Origin: Paralvinella palmiformis
Lineage: Eukaryota > Annelida > Polychaeta > Terebellida > Alvinellidae
Reading direction: 5' to 3'
DNA: 64,000 nt
Assembly: GCA_025642065.1 (NCBI GenBank)
Contig: JAODUP010000443.1
Location: 62,001-126,000, forward strand
The translations under genes and the position numbers were made by a program. This document shows, piece by piece, positions 24,431 to 36,557 of the stretch. Under the pieces are notes generated by a model. It worked only from the letters and a program-made list of their open reading frames with translations, had not been told where the DNA came from and did no database searches. Numbering within the stretch: the first letter of the stretch is position 1; each line of letters opens with the position of its first letter.

Positions 24431-26260
24431 TAAACGTTCGTCTTACTTATATTTTCTTATGCACCTCATTAGATCACCCGTATCTAATTCTTAGAGTATG
24501 TGTGAACGCTCAACTCAGAAAACAACACAAAGTAATCAAGGAATGAGCTATATACATGTTATCAGAGGGTTAACACTATTACGAGAATAAATGATTAAAT
24601 ACTAATATTATGAATCTACAGGTGGTTATTCGTAGCTATAATTTAGCTAAAAATAGTTTTAAGTTATTACCATTTAACTTTTCAATTGAGCTATGGTGTA
24701 AATAGAGATGACTGTGCGTTACTGAAATGCAACTATGTACAGCTACTAACTACTACGGAATATTTAGAGATGACTGTGCATAACTTAAGTGTAACTAAAT
24801 ATGGTTTAGTACACCTAGACGGTATTATAACTATCATTCCTGAAAAGTGGAATGTGCCAAATGTTAGCTTCGTAACAATCGATCCCAACGCTTCATATAC
24901 TTCTGCAGTGATGTTGACTTTCCTATGTTCATAACCAGCATTCATTAATTATATATAATTATATATTTATTTATATTTTGTATATTGTGATCAATCTATA
25001 TATTTCTGTTTATAGAATCTTAACATTTTGTGCCGTTAGTCATTGATCAATTCAATTATTTTTTGGGGAATTTAATTTGTGGATAAATCAAAAGACCGCA
25101 TACATCAAATGTTAAAATCAAACAGAAAGAAGGCCCATAGAATACTATGCAAATCCGACATCTAACACTAATGTGTGATATTCAGTTCCACAAACTTGCA
25201 GATAGTTTAACATATTTGAGTTCTTTATAGAATCGGCAACAGCATTACATTACTCTGTTATTTATGATAATCCACCAAGTAAACTATTTATGAGCCACAT
25301 AAAGTCTATAGTCTATTATTGCTGATACACGAGTAAATTCCAATCTGACAAAGTAACACTCCATCTCGTTAACATGGAAGACGTGTCATGGTTATTGCTT
25401 TATTTGTTATATTGATTGTTAATGTCTTTTCCTCAATGATGATTCTTTAATTGGCCAACTGATGCCGAAATATCCTTCACTTTGACCAAAAATATGGATA
25501 TGTTTACATGAAAGATGATATATGTCAATAAATTGGTTAATAAGAATTATAATCACAAGAGTTTTCAGAAGGCGATAAAATGGCAGAAACACATGGTTAG
25601 TTGATAATATAAATTATGTTCATGGTTGAAAGATTTCAGTTTAAAATACTTACTTACTGATTAATTTAGTCAATCATTTGCTCGCATACTGGGTTGTGCT
25701 ATCACTCATTATCTCACCCACTGTCAACAGTCTAGTCATTGTCTAGTGGAGTTATCATAATTACCATCTGTGTTTATGTATTTATTCTTCTACGTAGTTC
25801 ATTAGATAGATACAAACTAGTTATATAATGCTCTAGTTCAGAAGTGAAGGAAAGGGCCGATATGGTAGAGAGGCTGCCAGAGACCTTAATACGTTTAGCG
25901 AGATGGTGGAATCAGTTGTATAACAGATTACCCTATATCTAGCCATTACTATATTCATATACCTACCTTAATATATTCATATACCTACCTATTGTGTCAT
26001 TGGAACAGTGTCTATTTATGCCGAACAAAATGACGTGAAGGTCACCAATTCCGGGCATAAATAATTAAGACATGGGTTATACAGCAGTATCAATAACACT
26101 TTATTCAGACATGATTCTAAACGACATTGCTCTTAGTAGAAAACAGGGTTCTGTTTTGTGTGACATATTTCTCTTTTGTCCATAAAATGTGAAATTCTGA
26201 AATTAGGAAAACTATGTTTTCTTTCTCTGTGTATGATTGTGCTTGTTTGTATGTGAATGT

Positions 26261-26303
26261 ATGTGTGTGTGTGTGTGTGTTGCGTGTGTGTGTTGTGCAC
26301 ACA
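26261..26303. repeat. (TG)n microsatellite
   Basis: Short interrupted TG array inside copy A. The matching part of copy B (39690-39760) has a weaker TG/TATG tract. Confidence 0.9.
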
Positions 26304-26989
26304 CGCTCCACGTTTTGAAGTATATCGGATTAACACGGATTGACTCAGCATGTCAATGGTGCAACCCACAAAGGAGCGAACACATTAGCTTTTGTTATCT
26401 TTAGAGAATGTATATCCGTGAGCATCCTTTTAGCTGTACGGTTAAATCTTTATTAGTATGAACAATACCGATTGCTTACGAAGAAAGATCATATGTAATA
26501 AGTATCGTGCAATAAATATCAAAGACTTTATGAAGGATTTACACTTGTTTCAACATCGGAATGGTGTGAACCTATGATTTCCGTTACAATGCACATCGAA
26601 ATATACAGGTTCCTTTATATACAAATTGATTAAACTATGACTTGATGAAAAGAAAGATTTTTGTTGCAAGCAGATAGATGGTTGTTGAAAGGATAACAAA
26701 CCTCTAAATTATCTCAGCTGAAAGCCTTACAGATGAATTCAGCATTTTCTTTGTGAGAAAAACAAAAATCATCAAGCTTAAGATCATTTGTTATTGGCCT
26801 AAGAATATGTATAATATCTGCATGGATTCAAATATTTTACCTGATGGAAAAATGCTCGAAATGATTGCATCATCTGCCTGCATGTTTCAAATCACTGAAC
26901 AATATCTTGTTTCTCACATTCAAAGTACAGAATCTACTGAATGGAATAACACCAATGTAAATAAGGGATCTGAACCGAAATTATATACC

Positions 26990-27060
26990 AGTGAGAGTGA
27001 CACGATCTGAGTTTTGTTCACTTTGATGGTGCCAAAAAGTCATCCACTGCCATATCTTTT
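26990..27060 (+). pseudogene. Faint LINE C-terminal trace (copy A)
   Basis: GTGAGAGTGACACGATCTGA followed by TTTTGTTCACTTTGATGGTG resembles the LINE end at 19997-20050 (GTGAGAATGCTCCGATCTGA), which there encodes RSESYSLLRVPRSH. The same trace occurs in copy B at 40512-40580. The match is short and the frame is lost, so this is an inference. Confidence 0.45.
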
Positions 27061-27342
27061 GAAAATTAGATAAAAGGTCGCCAAAATTCACAAAAAATTA
27101 TATTTATTCCAGCAGTCTCATCAATGGAAAGCCCCTAATACGAACCTACGACCGTGAACTGGGATCCAGGAAGAAACCAAAAATGGTAAGAGGGGCTTGA
27201 GGAGTCAAAATATTTGAACTATGTGACTTTCTGCTAGTTTGATTACAGATCAACTCAATTAATCCTAAGCATCAATTTTAGGACGAACATCATTCAGGAG
27301 TGTTTGATAACATTCCGTTCCTTATATATAGATACACACACA

Positions 27343-27346
<4 letters not shown>

Positions 27347-27412
<66 letters not shown>
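27347..27412. repeat. (TA)n microsatellite
   Basis: About 66 bp of TA. The homologous position in copy B carries a much longer (CA)n(TA)n array (40865-41031). Confidence 0.95.
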
Positions 27413-27414
<2 letters not shown>

Positions 27415-27674
27415 AGAGAGATTTGTGTAGTTTGTGTATTATATGTTTATCTCTGATTCATTAAAAGGGTAAAACTTTTTTTAATCCCCACTTATTACGA
27501 TAAGTAAAAGTCCATAAAAGCATTAAACAAAATGTAAACTTAATGATCAGAAATAACCAAAAGTATAGAACTTGTTAAAACAAACTAAATTAAAAAGAAA
27601 TATTCTGTACTTTCGATGTTAGAACGAATAACTACAAAGTGTTGCAAAACGGCGCCATTTAGCCATAGTATTAT

Positions 27675-27838
27675 TTCGCTATGGTTAGTGATTGATTGAT
27701 GTTTTACAGACACGTTTGTGCAGATGGTAAGCTAAATGGGGCGAGCAACTTTACGCTGAGATTCGAACTCAGGTGGTAGTGATCTGTGGACCAACGCCCT
27801 ACCAATTATACCAGGGAGGCGCACTACTTCGCCATGGT
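27675..27838 (-). mobile_element. SINE-C copy 3, internally deleted, with target-site duplication
   Basis: The minus-strand head CCTGGTATAATTGGTAGGGC is the best-preserved A box of the family, and the B box is GAGTTCGAATCTC. The middle body (TTTCACTTCG...ACCTTTGG) is deleted, and the tail ends in ACATCAATCAATC. The flanks TTCGCTATGGT (27675-27685) and TTCGCCATGGT (27828-27838) form a 10/11 target duplication, placing the element at 27686-27827. It lies in the part of copy A that copy B lacks. Confidence 0.9.
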
Positions 27839-27980
27839 ATCTAAGAGTTGTACATTAAAGACGTGTGGTACTGAAATAGTTTATATTTACTGGTTCCAGC
27901 AGAACAAGAAATACCTTTTATTTGGTAATCTCAAATCCACAGGTTAGTGCTATAGATGTAGTTATCGGCATTAGTCGTTT

Positions 27981-28652
27981 ATGGTTCAAATGTTCCAGCT
28001 TATTCAGATACAAAACAATATTTGATAAAAAATATACAATCATAACTTAGAAATAAATTGTTTTACCGAATTAATAACTTATTGGACAGAGATATGTGTA
28101 CTAAGTTAGGTTTAGTCGTTGAATCTTTGATTTAATATCCTACAGATATAATTAAATTATTAATTGATTAGAAACGTAATTTAAAAGATCACGTGAAGAT
28201 GGTGCCACGGTTAAAATACACCACACAGCAATTCTCAAGGTTGTGGGTTCTAATCAGGGTTATACCTATGTTTTTATATCATTCCATAAAGCCTCGCCTC
28301 TTGGCCATATATCTCAGCTGTAATCAACATCAGTGCTAAACAACTCAAATCTTATAAAGTTTTTCTCTGATCTGAATATAAATTCAACATTTATTAGAAG
28401 ACGTGTTAAATCGTATCAACTGCTTGGTATTCATATAGTATTGTCAGATCTATGTTTAATATTTAATATATTTATGTATGGAATTTAATGCGACATGCAT
28501 GATATATGCGTGATTTCTGTTAACTAAATATAGATTCATATTATTCCGTATGGAATTATACATTATATAAAAATGCTTACTTTAGCAATATCTAAATGTA
28601 TTCAATCGTTTTTCATGGCATCTACCCTTACCGTTTCTTTCTTCATAAAAAA
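27981..28652 (+). repeat. Dispersed repeat D, copy 2
   Basis: Same orientation as copy 1 at 1661-2341. Shared blocks include AGGTTGTGGGTTCTAATCAG, AGATCTATGTTTAATAT and CCGTTTCTTTCTTCAT. It lies inside the block present in duplication copy A but absent from B. Confidence 0.75.
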
Positions 28653-31370
28653 ATGTAGGTTAATAATGAAAGGAAAAGCAGCATTTCCATATAAATAAGG
28701 GATCAAATCAGTTTCTGCCAAGGTGCCGAAGTGGTCATTTTCGTTTAATTTATATTTAAATAAGCAACAACCCCAAATTCAAATTAAGTATACTTCCCCT
28801 ACGGTAAACAAATTGGACTGTTGTCGCTAATTACCGAACAGATGAATAATTACCAAAACCAGATTGTCCTGCACCAGTCAAGGAAAGATTTATCTGTTAT
28901 GGACAACTTGTACTATGTGTTGAATATTAACATAGTGTATTGTTGGTGATAGGTAAATAAGACAACAGGAGATAATACTTCCGTTAAGTCATTCCTCAAA
29001 TGCATACATTGTTGGAAGCCAAATTGGGCGCTGATTTGAGTATACATATATGTTTTGAAAGTGCCTGTAAATAGTTTAGGCTATTGTTATTCTTTCGTTG
29101 AATGATGTACGAAGTTTTACTTATTGGTTTGGTAAATTATTAAAAGGCAAAATCGGAATGACTGCTCGAGTTAAAGTTCTGAGAAAACTGATAGGTTATC
29201 GTACAGTATATATCCTAATGATAACAATAAGGTTAAAAAGGGGCATGATTATTATTAATAATTCCGACCCTATGCTAACACTCCGATGTTCAATTGTTGA
29301 GTTCTAAAGAGATGCATATTTTGAATTACGAAGACTAGCTTACTCAATGTACTCAGTATTAAATCCGTCTACAGTGTGACCCCTAGTCTCTAATTGAGCA
29401 ACATTTTCTAATCTAGATTTATTGCACATCGACACCGCTAACCAATATTACTCACGATTTTAGTGCTACATCGAAGGAAGGCGATATATTATATGAAATC
29501 ATATCAAACAAGATATATCAGTTAAGAATGTTTTACTATTGAAAACCGAGATCACATATTTTAGCTAGCATAATATAACTCAGCAGTTAGTAAGGATTAA
29601 ACACTTACTCTATTTTGTCATTAATATGTTATGTTGCTTAAACGGATTTAAATTAACCATAATCCCACTATGATAAAGCTTGGTTGTGTCGTGTTTGCCA
29701 CGTGACGCATCCCAGGGCTGGTGTCTATTATTAGTATATGTATTTTTGCATGTTTGGGAATTAAATAAATATGGTTTATTATAAAAATAAACAATATTAT
29801 ATTCATGTTTTCGTGTATGATCCTAAACAATCAATAATTAATAAGATCAACTATATATGAATATAAACACAGATCGTCTCTTAGAACATGGTTTTGTATT
29901 TAGTTGATGAATGTTTGTATCAGATCGCTCTAACCTTCTAAGACTCGTGATGAGGTTAGGTACAAATATGCTACAGCTTAGATGTATTTCATTTATGCCA
30001 TATATACCCAGAGGAGATGACAAGGTAACATCAAATACAAGAAAATGAACCATAACCCTCTGTGGTCATTGATTTACAACATAGCTAACGTTATATGTCC
30101 AGTTAGCTTGAACCTCTGAGGAGCTCACTTAGTATTTGTGACACAGAATGAGAACATTACTCTTATCATTCAAATCTGACCTTATTACATAAAATATTGA
30201 CGTTTTCTTGACGAATATCTCTTCTTAGGGATTTAAAAACACAGCGATATCTATCAATAAGATTCTAGCATATCAACATCAAAGAGTGAGAATCACAGCT
30301 TTACTTAAGAAAAACTAGTAACTGTCCTCAAGAATGAGTAATTTGATTTTAATTTTAAATCTCTACCTACATTCACCCCTCACAGACTTGGTGTTAATGG
30401 AGAAGCATAGGATATATATTTGTATTATAGAGTTGGGAGTGGTCTACGTGACTCTTTTTCTTAACTGTAGCCTAATTCGAACCTTGAATATTGTGACCAG
30501 GAATTCGTAGTTCTATTGAAGTAATGACTAACAAATACTGGAGCATACATGTGGCTCTATAGGCATTATCCAAGGTTTATTTTAGTAAAGTAAATATGAA
30601 GAAAAATATGAGAGGTGGAGGCAATGCAATAAGCACAATGTCTCGACTCTTCGTATAGAACAGTCAGATTTATAACATGTCTGTCTACCTGACACCTTAC
30701 GCCATTGCTTTACGAATATAACTCCTCATGTTTCTGGTATAGTATAACACGTAATAACAACATGCAAACAACAAGAGTGAACTAAATTGAGGTACAGACC
30801 CTGAACATATCTTATCACACAGGATTAAGTTTGACAGTTTGTCTATGTAACTGTAGTCTTCGGATTTATATACATAATATAAGCTTGATGAAATTACTGT
30901 AAGAGATTACCCATGAAGACGATACGTGTCATACTATGCTATTAATATCATATTGCTCTAATCATGCGATTAGTATTTGATAGTTGTCGTTCAGTAAGAA
31001 GGTTGTGTTTATTTATTTATTGTTGTCAATTTAGATTGTCACACAAGTCGGTTTCTGATTTACTGTAAGAGTTAGACATTCAGAGTGTCAAGGTGATTTG
31101 CTTCATTGTTTACGTCGAGAAATAGAATAGGGATTGTGTTGAATGTTGGAATAAAACCTGAACAAAATTACTATATGTATGAGGAGATAGCATCACCAGA
31201 TAGACATCAGTTATATACCGCTCTACGTTTACGTAAAATGTAATTGTTTCCTTCCAACGTTGTCGACTATGTATTGTGTTCATATTTGCATAATTACCTA
31301 AATGTGTATTTACTTACCGACGGAGAGGCACGCTGACACCCAGCCAGCAACACAAACACACAAGTACGCA

Positions 31371-31378
31371 CACACCCA

Positions 31379-31431
<53 letters not shown>

Positions 31432-31480
31432 TTATATAGTTTATTATTGTGAGAGGGAGAGAGAGAGAGAGAGAGAGAGA
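31371..31480. repeat. (CA)n(TA)n and (GA)n microsatellites
   Basis: CA array (to 31413), a short TA run (to 31431), a 20-bp gap, then a GA run (31451-31480). Confidence 0.92.
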
Positions 31481-31519
31481 ATGTCTGATACACATAAACA
31501 AACAGATAAACAAACAGCT

Positions 31520-31958
31520 ACGGTTCATATAGGTAAGATTTGTTAAGTTATTCGAACTTAGAATATTTGGCGTCGAAATGATCTCTCTATATAGATTTCT
31601 TTAGGACCACAGAAAATTACTGTTAATTAAACTATGGTGCCAAAGTAGGTATCTCTTATGTATGTAGTAAGTCGCCAATGAACCACATGAATGTGTTGTT
31701 TACTGTTAGCTGTGGTATCAAATGGTATGACTTTATGTGCTTCCGGTTTTATACGTAGCCTGGATGCAGCCGCTGATGAGTAACCCAGACACATGTTTAG
31801 GTATACGTATACATGTATCGATATGTCCAGGTGTAGAACATTTTATATTTAGATTAATGTATGTGCAGTTTTATTTAGATTTACATTTATGGAGGTAGAG
31901 CTCTCAAAGGACGTTTAGAGATGTAGAGCTCCTGAGCCAGTGCCACTATAAATGTATC
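31520..31958 (+). mobile_element. Repeat E, copy 3 (diverged)
   Basis: Starts at GGTTCATATAGGTAAGAT, equivalent to the GGTTCATATAGGTAGGAT of copy 5, and runs through CCAATGAACCACATGAATGT to TGCCACTATAAATG beside a (CA)n tract. The stem-forming CCTGTGGG segment is deleted. It is more diverged than copies 1, 2, 4 and 5, so probably an older insertion. Confidence 0.7.
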
Positions 31959-31963
31959 ATAAC

Positions 31964-31986
31964 ACAAACACACACACACACACACA
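31964..31986. repeat. (CA)n microsatellite at the repeat E end
   Basis: AACACAAACACACAC-type run at the same side of repeat E as in copies 2, 4 and 5. Confidence 0.9.
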
Positions 31987-32463
31987 TTCCTACAGACATA
32001 TAGATACGCACACACATATCCATACACTTCCTTCTCTAAACCTTCATTTCCCTGTCTATTGATCCTCATCTCCTCATCTCCTCATCTCAGACCAGTAATA
32101 TTGTCAGTAAGTAGACCATGGTGATCTCATATAGACGGAAGGTAGTTGATTGTTATCAGATTAATTATAAAACACTGATAAATAAGTAAATCAATTATTG
32201 AATAATTAATGCAAATTCAAGAAATATCCCTCACTGCCTATCTGCCTGACTAATAAATAGATGGATGTAATCACTCGCTCACTCAGTTGCTCACTTACTC
32301 ACACACTGTATCACCCCTTCAGTCAATCTTTGACTCATTTCATAAACCTTTCTGACCGTATACTTGTCTTTATAGCGAAGAACGTTTTATCAAAATGATT
32401 AAAGCTTGAGACACTGAAACAGTCATAATTATACGACGCGCTTAATTTTAGGTAGAATTATTG

Positions 32464-33071
32464 TTATTCATATTTAATTATAAACATATTATTACAGCAG
32501 TTAAAAGGTTTGTGCATATCGAATTTATAATGCCGACTGATACAAATACCTCTGGCTTTTAACTTAGTCAGATAATCTTGATTTGCTTTCCAATTTATTC
32601 TACTAGCAGAAGATTCTAACAATCCACACGATAGAGCCAGGATCACTTCACTGGTCCCACTAAAACATGATGCGTCCCTTAACAGAAATAACGTTGATCC
32701 AGGCGTTTGCTTGGTTTGGTAAATGCCCAGTCTGCCTGAAATAAGGTAAGTGCATCTATTATTATAGCATTGTACACGACAAGAGCATACGGCACAATCT
32801 CTTCAGGTATTCTCGTACTAACTGAGACGTGGCTCAGGTCCGATACAAAAGGCGAATGTTTGGCAAATGACTGAATAGATTTGTGTAAAAAAACGTTCTT
32901 CGTAAAGGTAACTAGAGCTTGACGATATCGCAATATTAAAGAAATCCAGCCTAAACATTTAATGCTAAATAATCTACCAATGGCCGAGAAACATTTGAAA
33001 TCTGAGATTTCCTTTCTAATTGTTATTGTGTGTTCTTCTGCGCCTTTTTTTACAATATTTTCGTTTCTCAT
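32464..33071 (-). CDS. Unrecognised ORF pair joined by a likely frameshift
   Basis: A 130-codon minus-strand frame runs from ATG at 33071 to a stop at 32679. Near its end (about 32690-32700) a second frame takes over and reads GSTLFLLRDASCFSGTSEVI, then ALSCGLLESSASRI and KARGICISRHYKFDMH, to a stop at 32464. Together they give about 200 residues of ordinary composition, less AT-driven than neighbouring frames. I do not recognise any domain. No signal peptide, transmembrane segment or zinc-finger pattern is evident. A LINE remnant on the opposite strand begins about 220 bp to the right. It may be a decayed gene or mobile-element ORF, an exon, or chance. Confidence 0.3.
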
Positions 33072-33289
33072 ATTTGATTCGTAGAATGTCGGAAAAACTT
33101 GGCGGTGATGGACGAATGGTGATCCAGGACATGGGCCAGTGCTGGCTTGTAGAGGTCTTCCAATATGACGATATCGTGAACAGTTCAGATAACAAGAGAT
33201 TTCAATTCATGTTACAATGAAAAGACTAAAGTTATGTTGTTTGACCTCAACTAATTATTGGCCGGTGTTAACATCACGTTACTTCTAGT

Positions 33290-33900
33290 AGCAGATACCC
33301 GTATTCGTGTTTCTGATGATACTGTGAGACATATTGGGATTCTATTAGATAACCCTCTTAGCAAACCGACATTGGGGTCTTCATCTAGATCTAATTACCG
33401 GGCAGCAAACGGCTCAAAAATTGGCTTCACGATTAAACACCCTGACAAAGAAACGAACCTGTCCTTGGTAAACTCAATTGACCACCTGTGTAAGTCCGAA
33501 ATACTTTTAATATGTTATTCATTGTTGTATAAAGCTCTACATGGACTGATTCCTCAATATATTTATAAACTTCTAAATGAGTCTATTACATAACTCTATC
33601 TGATTACCAGGCTACAAATGGGTCAAAACATGGTTTCACGATTAATCCGAAATATCTTCAATGGGTTATTAACTGCATATAAAGGTCTGAGTATATTTAC
33701 ACATTTTCAAACGAGTATCAGCCCACAAGAAAGTTCTGACGATCTTCCCAAGCCATGGATGTAAAGACCGAAATACTGGACGACCCGATACAAAGACCGT
33801 GCAATTTCTATATGTCCTTCTAACGTCTGGAACATGTTATTAATACATATCCGACAATTTGAATCCATTTCTTGTTTTGAATCATGTCTAAATTACTTAT
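33290..33900 (+). pseudogene. Rearranged LINE reverse transcriptase C-terminal remnant
   Basis: Pieces of the CR1/L2-like ORF2 C-terminus appear in order but broken. VSDDTVRHIGILLDNPLS (33306-33360) is the VKHLGVxLD block after the catalytic core. A shifted frame then reads QQTAQKLASRLNTLTKKRTC (an RLQ-VQN-AARL block, about 33402-33460). LLYKALHGLIPQYIYKLLNE follows (33525-33585). Another frame reads RLQMGQNMVSRLIRN (about 33609-33655), repeating the RLQ-VQN block, and a last piece reads YKDRAISICPSNVWNMLLIH (about 33790-33850). The double occurrence of one block, with about 60 bp of nucleotide similarity (33390 and 33600), shows an internal duplication or two overlapping insertions. It is inactive. 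Confidence 0.85.
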
Positions 33901-34961
33901 TAATTTAATTAATATAACTAAATTAGTTAATTTCTGTTTTCATGTACTTTTACTTATTTCCTTTATATCTACAACTAGTCATATCATGTAACGTATTATT
34001 AGGCATTGTTAATATTTTTGTTTTATTATCGGAGCGATTTCAAACAATTCTGAAACATGCTTCATAAAATTGGTATCTTTTTGATAGTTGAATATTCTAA
34101 TATCAAGTAAAAACTACAAACAGCAGTAATTGAATCGATTCAATTTGCTTCATTTAGGGGTTTATTGTTACAATTAGAATACGTCACACAATCACGTGAT
34201 TACAGATATCATGAATTATATTATGACACATAGATAACGGGAATTTCCTAAATGTATGCGCGCGTGTGTGTCTTTGCATGTGTGCCCGCCCGCTCGATTG
34301 CTCATTTCGACCTTAAAACTGATCCCTCATTTATTGGGAATATTTAATATAAATCAATGTTTCATAATCAATGTCATTCCTACCTCCACCCATTTATTAA
34401 AAACAACCAGTACACTTGTTGCCATGGCGTCACATGACGCCGATCACACCAACATATGCACTTATTCTGTTAAAATAAATACATTAACCTCAAACTGTCA
34501 CACATAATACACACTAAGACAGTCTACGTGATTGCAGACATTGATACATTAATGAATATCATGTTACTTTAATACGTTCTGAGTTTATTATGAATACGTC
34601 TATGATTAAAATGTAAGTAAATCTATAATAACTATTTTGTTAGACTGTTCTTTTACGTTAATTTGTGTCGTTATAGAATGTTACAGTACGATAACGTACA
34701 CGATGTTCATAATTTATCGATTATTGTTCCATGAGTCTAGTACTCCACTTATTGGTTTTTACGTCCGTCCATCTATCTCTCAACTTGTCTAAGCATATTT
34801 AATGTTGTATTATTTACATTAATTTTGACAGTTAATTTCTGAAATGTTAAGTTCTAGATATTTAGTAATTATAGCGCTGTCATTAATCTTACAATACGGA
34901 TTCTAACCCTAATGTTAACGTTTGCGGCATGGTGCTTTAGCAACTCCAAGAATGTTAGTAT
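33901..34961. other. AT-rich sequence without a recognised gene
   Basis: Only a 83-codon frame at 34256-34507 without known domains. No repeat shared with the rest of the window. Confidence 0.5.
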
Positions 34962-35068
34962 AAGTAACAGAAGTAACAGAAATAGTATTAGTAGTAAATT
35001 GGGTAGTAACAGTAGTAACAGTAGTAACAGAAGTAACAGAAGTAGTATTAGTAGTAAATTGGGTAGTT
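34962..35068 (+). repeat. (AGTAACAGA)n minisatellite
   Basis: AGTAACAGA units followed by TAGTATTAGTAGTAAATTGG; the combined unit occurs twice (about 34962-35008 and 35026-35068), with extra AGTAACAGT units between. Confidence 0.9.
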
Positions 35069-35709
35069 AATCTAAATATTAATTCAGCTTTAGTGTTGTG
35101 GGTGTTGACTATTATTGTCAGAGCTTCATCCTAGACATACGACCAGGAGGTGATGCACGCATATCAGTATACAACGTCGTTAAAAGCTCTACCCTGGAAT
35201 CAATCACATTGACACTGTTTCAAAAACAGGAATAAAGTCCATATATTATGGCCCTCCTTTCAACTTTAATCTTAATGAGTAATCCAGATAACCCAATTTT
35301 GGTCCATTAACGCACCCATAGATGTGTTGTAAACGAAGATATATCTATTTTTACTTTAATAGAACATTCCGTAACATTTACCATAACATGGCGACCTACT
35401 GATAAAACTGTTGAGAATATACTAGGATGTTATGGCATTAATACAGAAGGAGAAAATGCATACTATTTAATGTGGCCAGTTTATCACCATATATTCTTTC
35501 CTAAGCCTCTATGAAAGTTTAGTTCATATGATTGTATGTTACAGAGTTCATTGGCGAAATAATATTGGATACGCTAATTCACTTACTTAGGAAATCAGTA
35601 TGTATTAGATATATAATCTGAAATCTTTGAAGACTTCCTTTAAAGCCACATATATTTTTTTAACAAAAACTCTATGTAAATAATTACATTTATATGTTGT
35701 ATATAATCA

Positions 35710-35711
<2 letters not shown>
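35069..35711. other. AT-rich sequence without a recognised gene
   Basis: No open frame or repeat of note. Confidence 0.5.

Positions 35712-35753
<42 letters not shown>
35712..35753. repeat. (TA)n microsatellite
   Basis: Directly abuts the tail end of SINE-A copy 2. Confidence 0.95.
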
Positions 35754-35755
<2 letters not shown>

Positions 35756-35756
35756 G

Positions 35757-36045
35757 CATGTTTATATAGCGCCAGAACCAGGTAACCCTGTTCTGAGGCG
35801 GTGTACAGTATTATTATCCCTGACTCAGACCTGTTTCTACCCAGCAGAAATCTCAACTCCCAAGTGAGCATACTACGCATGATGCCATTAAAGGCTCGTA
35901 ATGTTACTCAAACACATAGCTATTACGTCCTGCTATGTTTTCATTAATGGATGAGTGAACCAGTAGCCACATGACGGCATGGCCGCTCCCGATCCTCAAC
36001 CCGCGACCCTTTGGCTACTAGTCTAACGGCGCTATCACGGCTCGA
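35757..36045 (-). mobile_element. SINE-A copy 2, full length
   Basis: The minus strand begins TCGAGCCGTGATAGCGCCGT, keeps the anticodon-side and B-box-like AAAGGGTCGCGGGTTGAGGA (B box mutated), and carries the body seen in copy 1 (CCACATGACGG/CCTGCTATG region, TGGGAGTTGAGATTTCTGCT, GAGTCAGGGATAATAATACT). It ends CTGGCGCTATATAAACAT. The GGCGCTATATAAA tail matches the LINE-type end at 62164-62190. Like copy 1, it sits between two (TA)n tracts. Confidence 0.88.
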
Positions 36046-36047
36046 TA

Positions 36048-36049
<2 letters not shown>

Positions 36050-36090
<41 letters not shown>
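36050..36090. repeat. (TA)n microsatellite
   Basis: Abuts the head of SINE-A copy 2. Confidence 0.95.
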
Positions 36091-36092
<2 letters not shown>

Positions 36093-36212
36093 TAGCAGAT
36101 AACATGCAATATAGTACAATAGGCTGATTACCCCTCACTCAAATATCTTATACAGATAATCAAGTTACATTCTGCAGTGTTAAGATTGATATTGATAAAG
36201 AAAAGTGAAAAG

Positions 36213-36214
<2 letters not shown>

Positions 36215-36292
<78 letters not shown>
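36215..36292. repeat. (TA)n microsatellite
   Basis: About 77 bp of pure TA, only 4 bp downstream of the stop codon of the minus-strand ORF at 36297-36557. Confidence 0.95.
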
Positions 36293-36295
<3 letters not shown>

Positions 36296-36296
36296 C

Positions 36297-36557
36297 CTAC
36301 TTGCAGGCAATATGACATGTGAAACTGATAAAAATGTTACGTTTTAAAGATGGAAGATGATGTTCAGTTTTTGATGTTATATCACCAAGTCTGTTTTGGA
36401 AGTTCTGCGACTCACTGTTATCTAAAGTCTGTTCGACAAGGTCCTCCTCCGCCACTTCATTATAATCACCACCCGTAAGTGTCTGGTTAATTAATTCATT
36501 TGTTTCAATACAGACACAAATTAGTAAGAATATGAGATTGTACTTAGGGTTTTGCAT
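36297..36557 (-). CDS. Short ORF shaped like a secreted peptide precursor
   Basis: An 86-residue frame from ATG at 36557 to TAG at 36297. Residues 1-19 look like a signal peptide: basic Lys5, then NLIFLLICVC, then polar sequence. Residues 20-50 are acidic (GGDYNEVAEEDLVEQ), like a spacer propeptide. A dibasic Lys72-Arg73 site follows LPSL. The last 13 residues are NIFISFTCHIACK, with two cysteines (81, 85) that could form one disulphide. This is the layout of a neuropeptide or similar secreted peptide precursor. I recognise no family, and chance occurrence in AT-rich DNA is possible. The start was chosen because an upstream TTG start would place polar residues before the hydrophobic core. A possible 3' splice site (ACCTTTAG) lies about 24 bp upstream of the ATG. 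Confidence 0.35.
   Translation of the reverse strand: MQNPKYNLIFLLICVCIETNELINQTLTGGDYNEVAEEDLVEQTLDNSESQNFQNRLGDITSKTEHHLPSLKRNIFISFTCHIACK

Larger units (their letters stand above)
24431..32184 (+). repeat. Segmental duplication, copy A
   Basis: Matches 37199-46106 in the same orientation, in order, as a chain of blocks. Examples: CGATAAGTAAAAGT (27500 and 41158), TATTGAAAACCGAGATCACA (29538 and 41280), ATTCAAATCTGACCTTATTA (30169 and 41744), and CAGACCAGTA near the end (32087 and 45997). Blocks are gapped by later insertions in each copy. In A, about 1.9 kb (roughly 27570-29490) holds SINE-C copy 3 and repeat D copy 2. No conserved coding gene is present in either copy. Confidence 0.88.
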
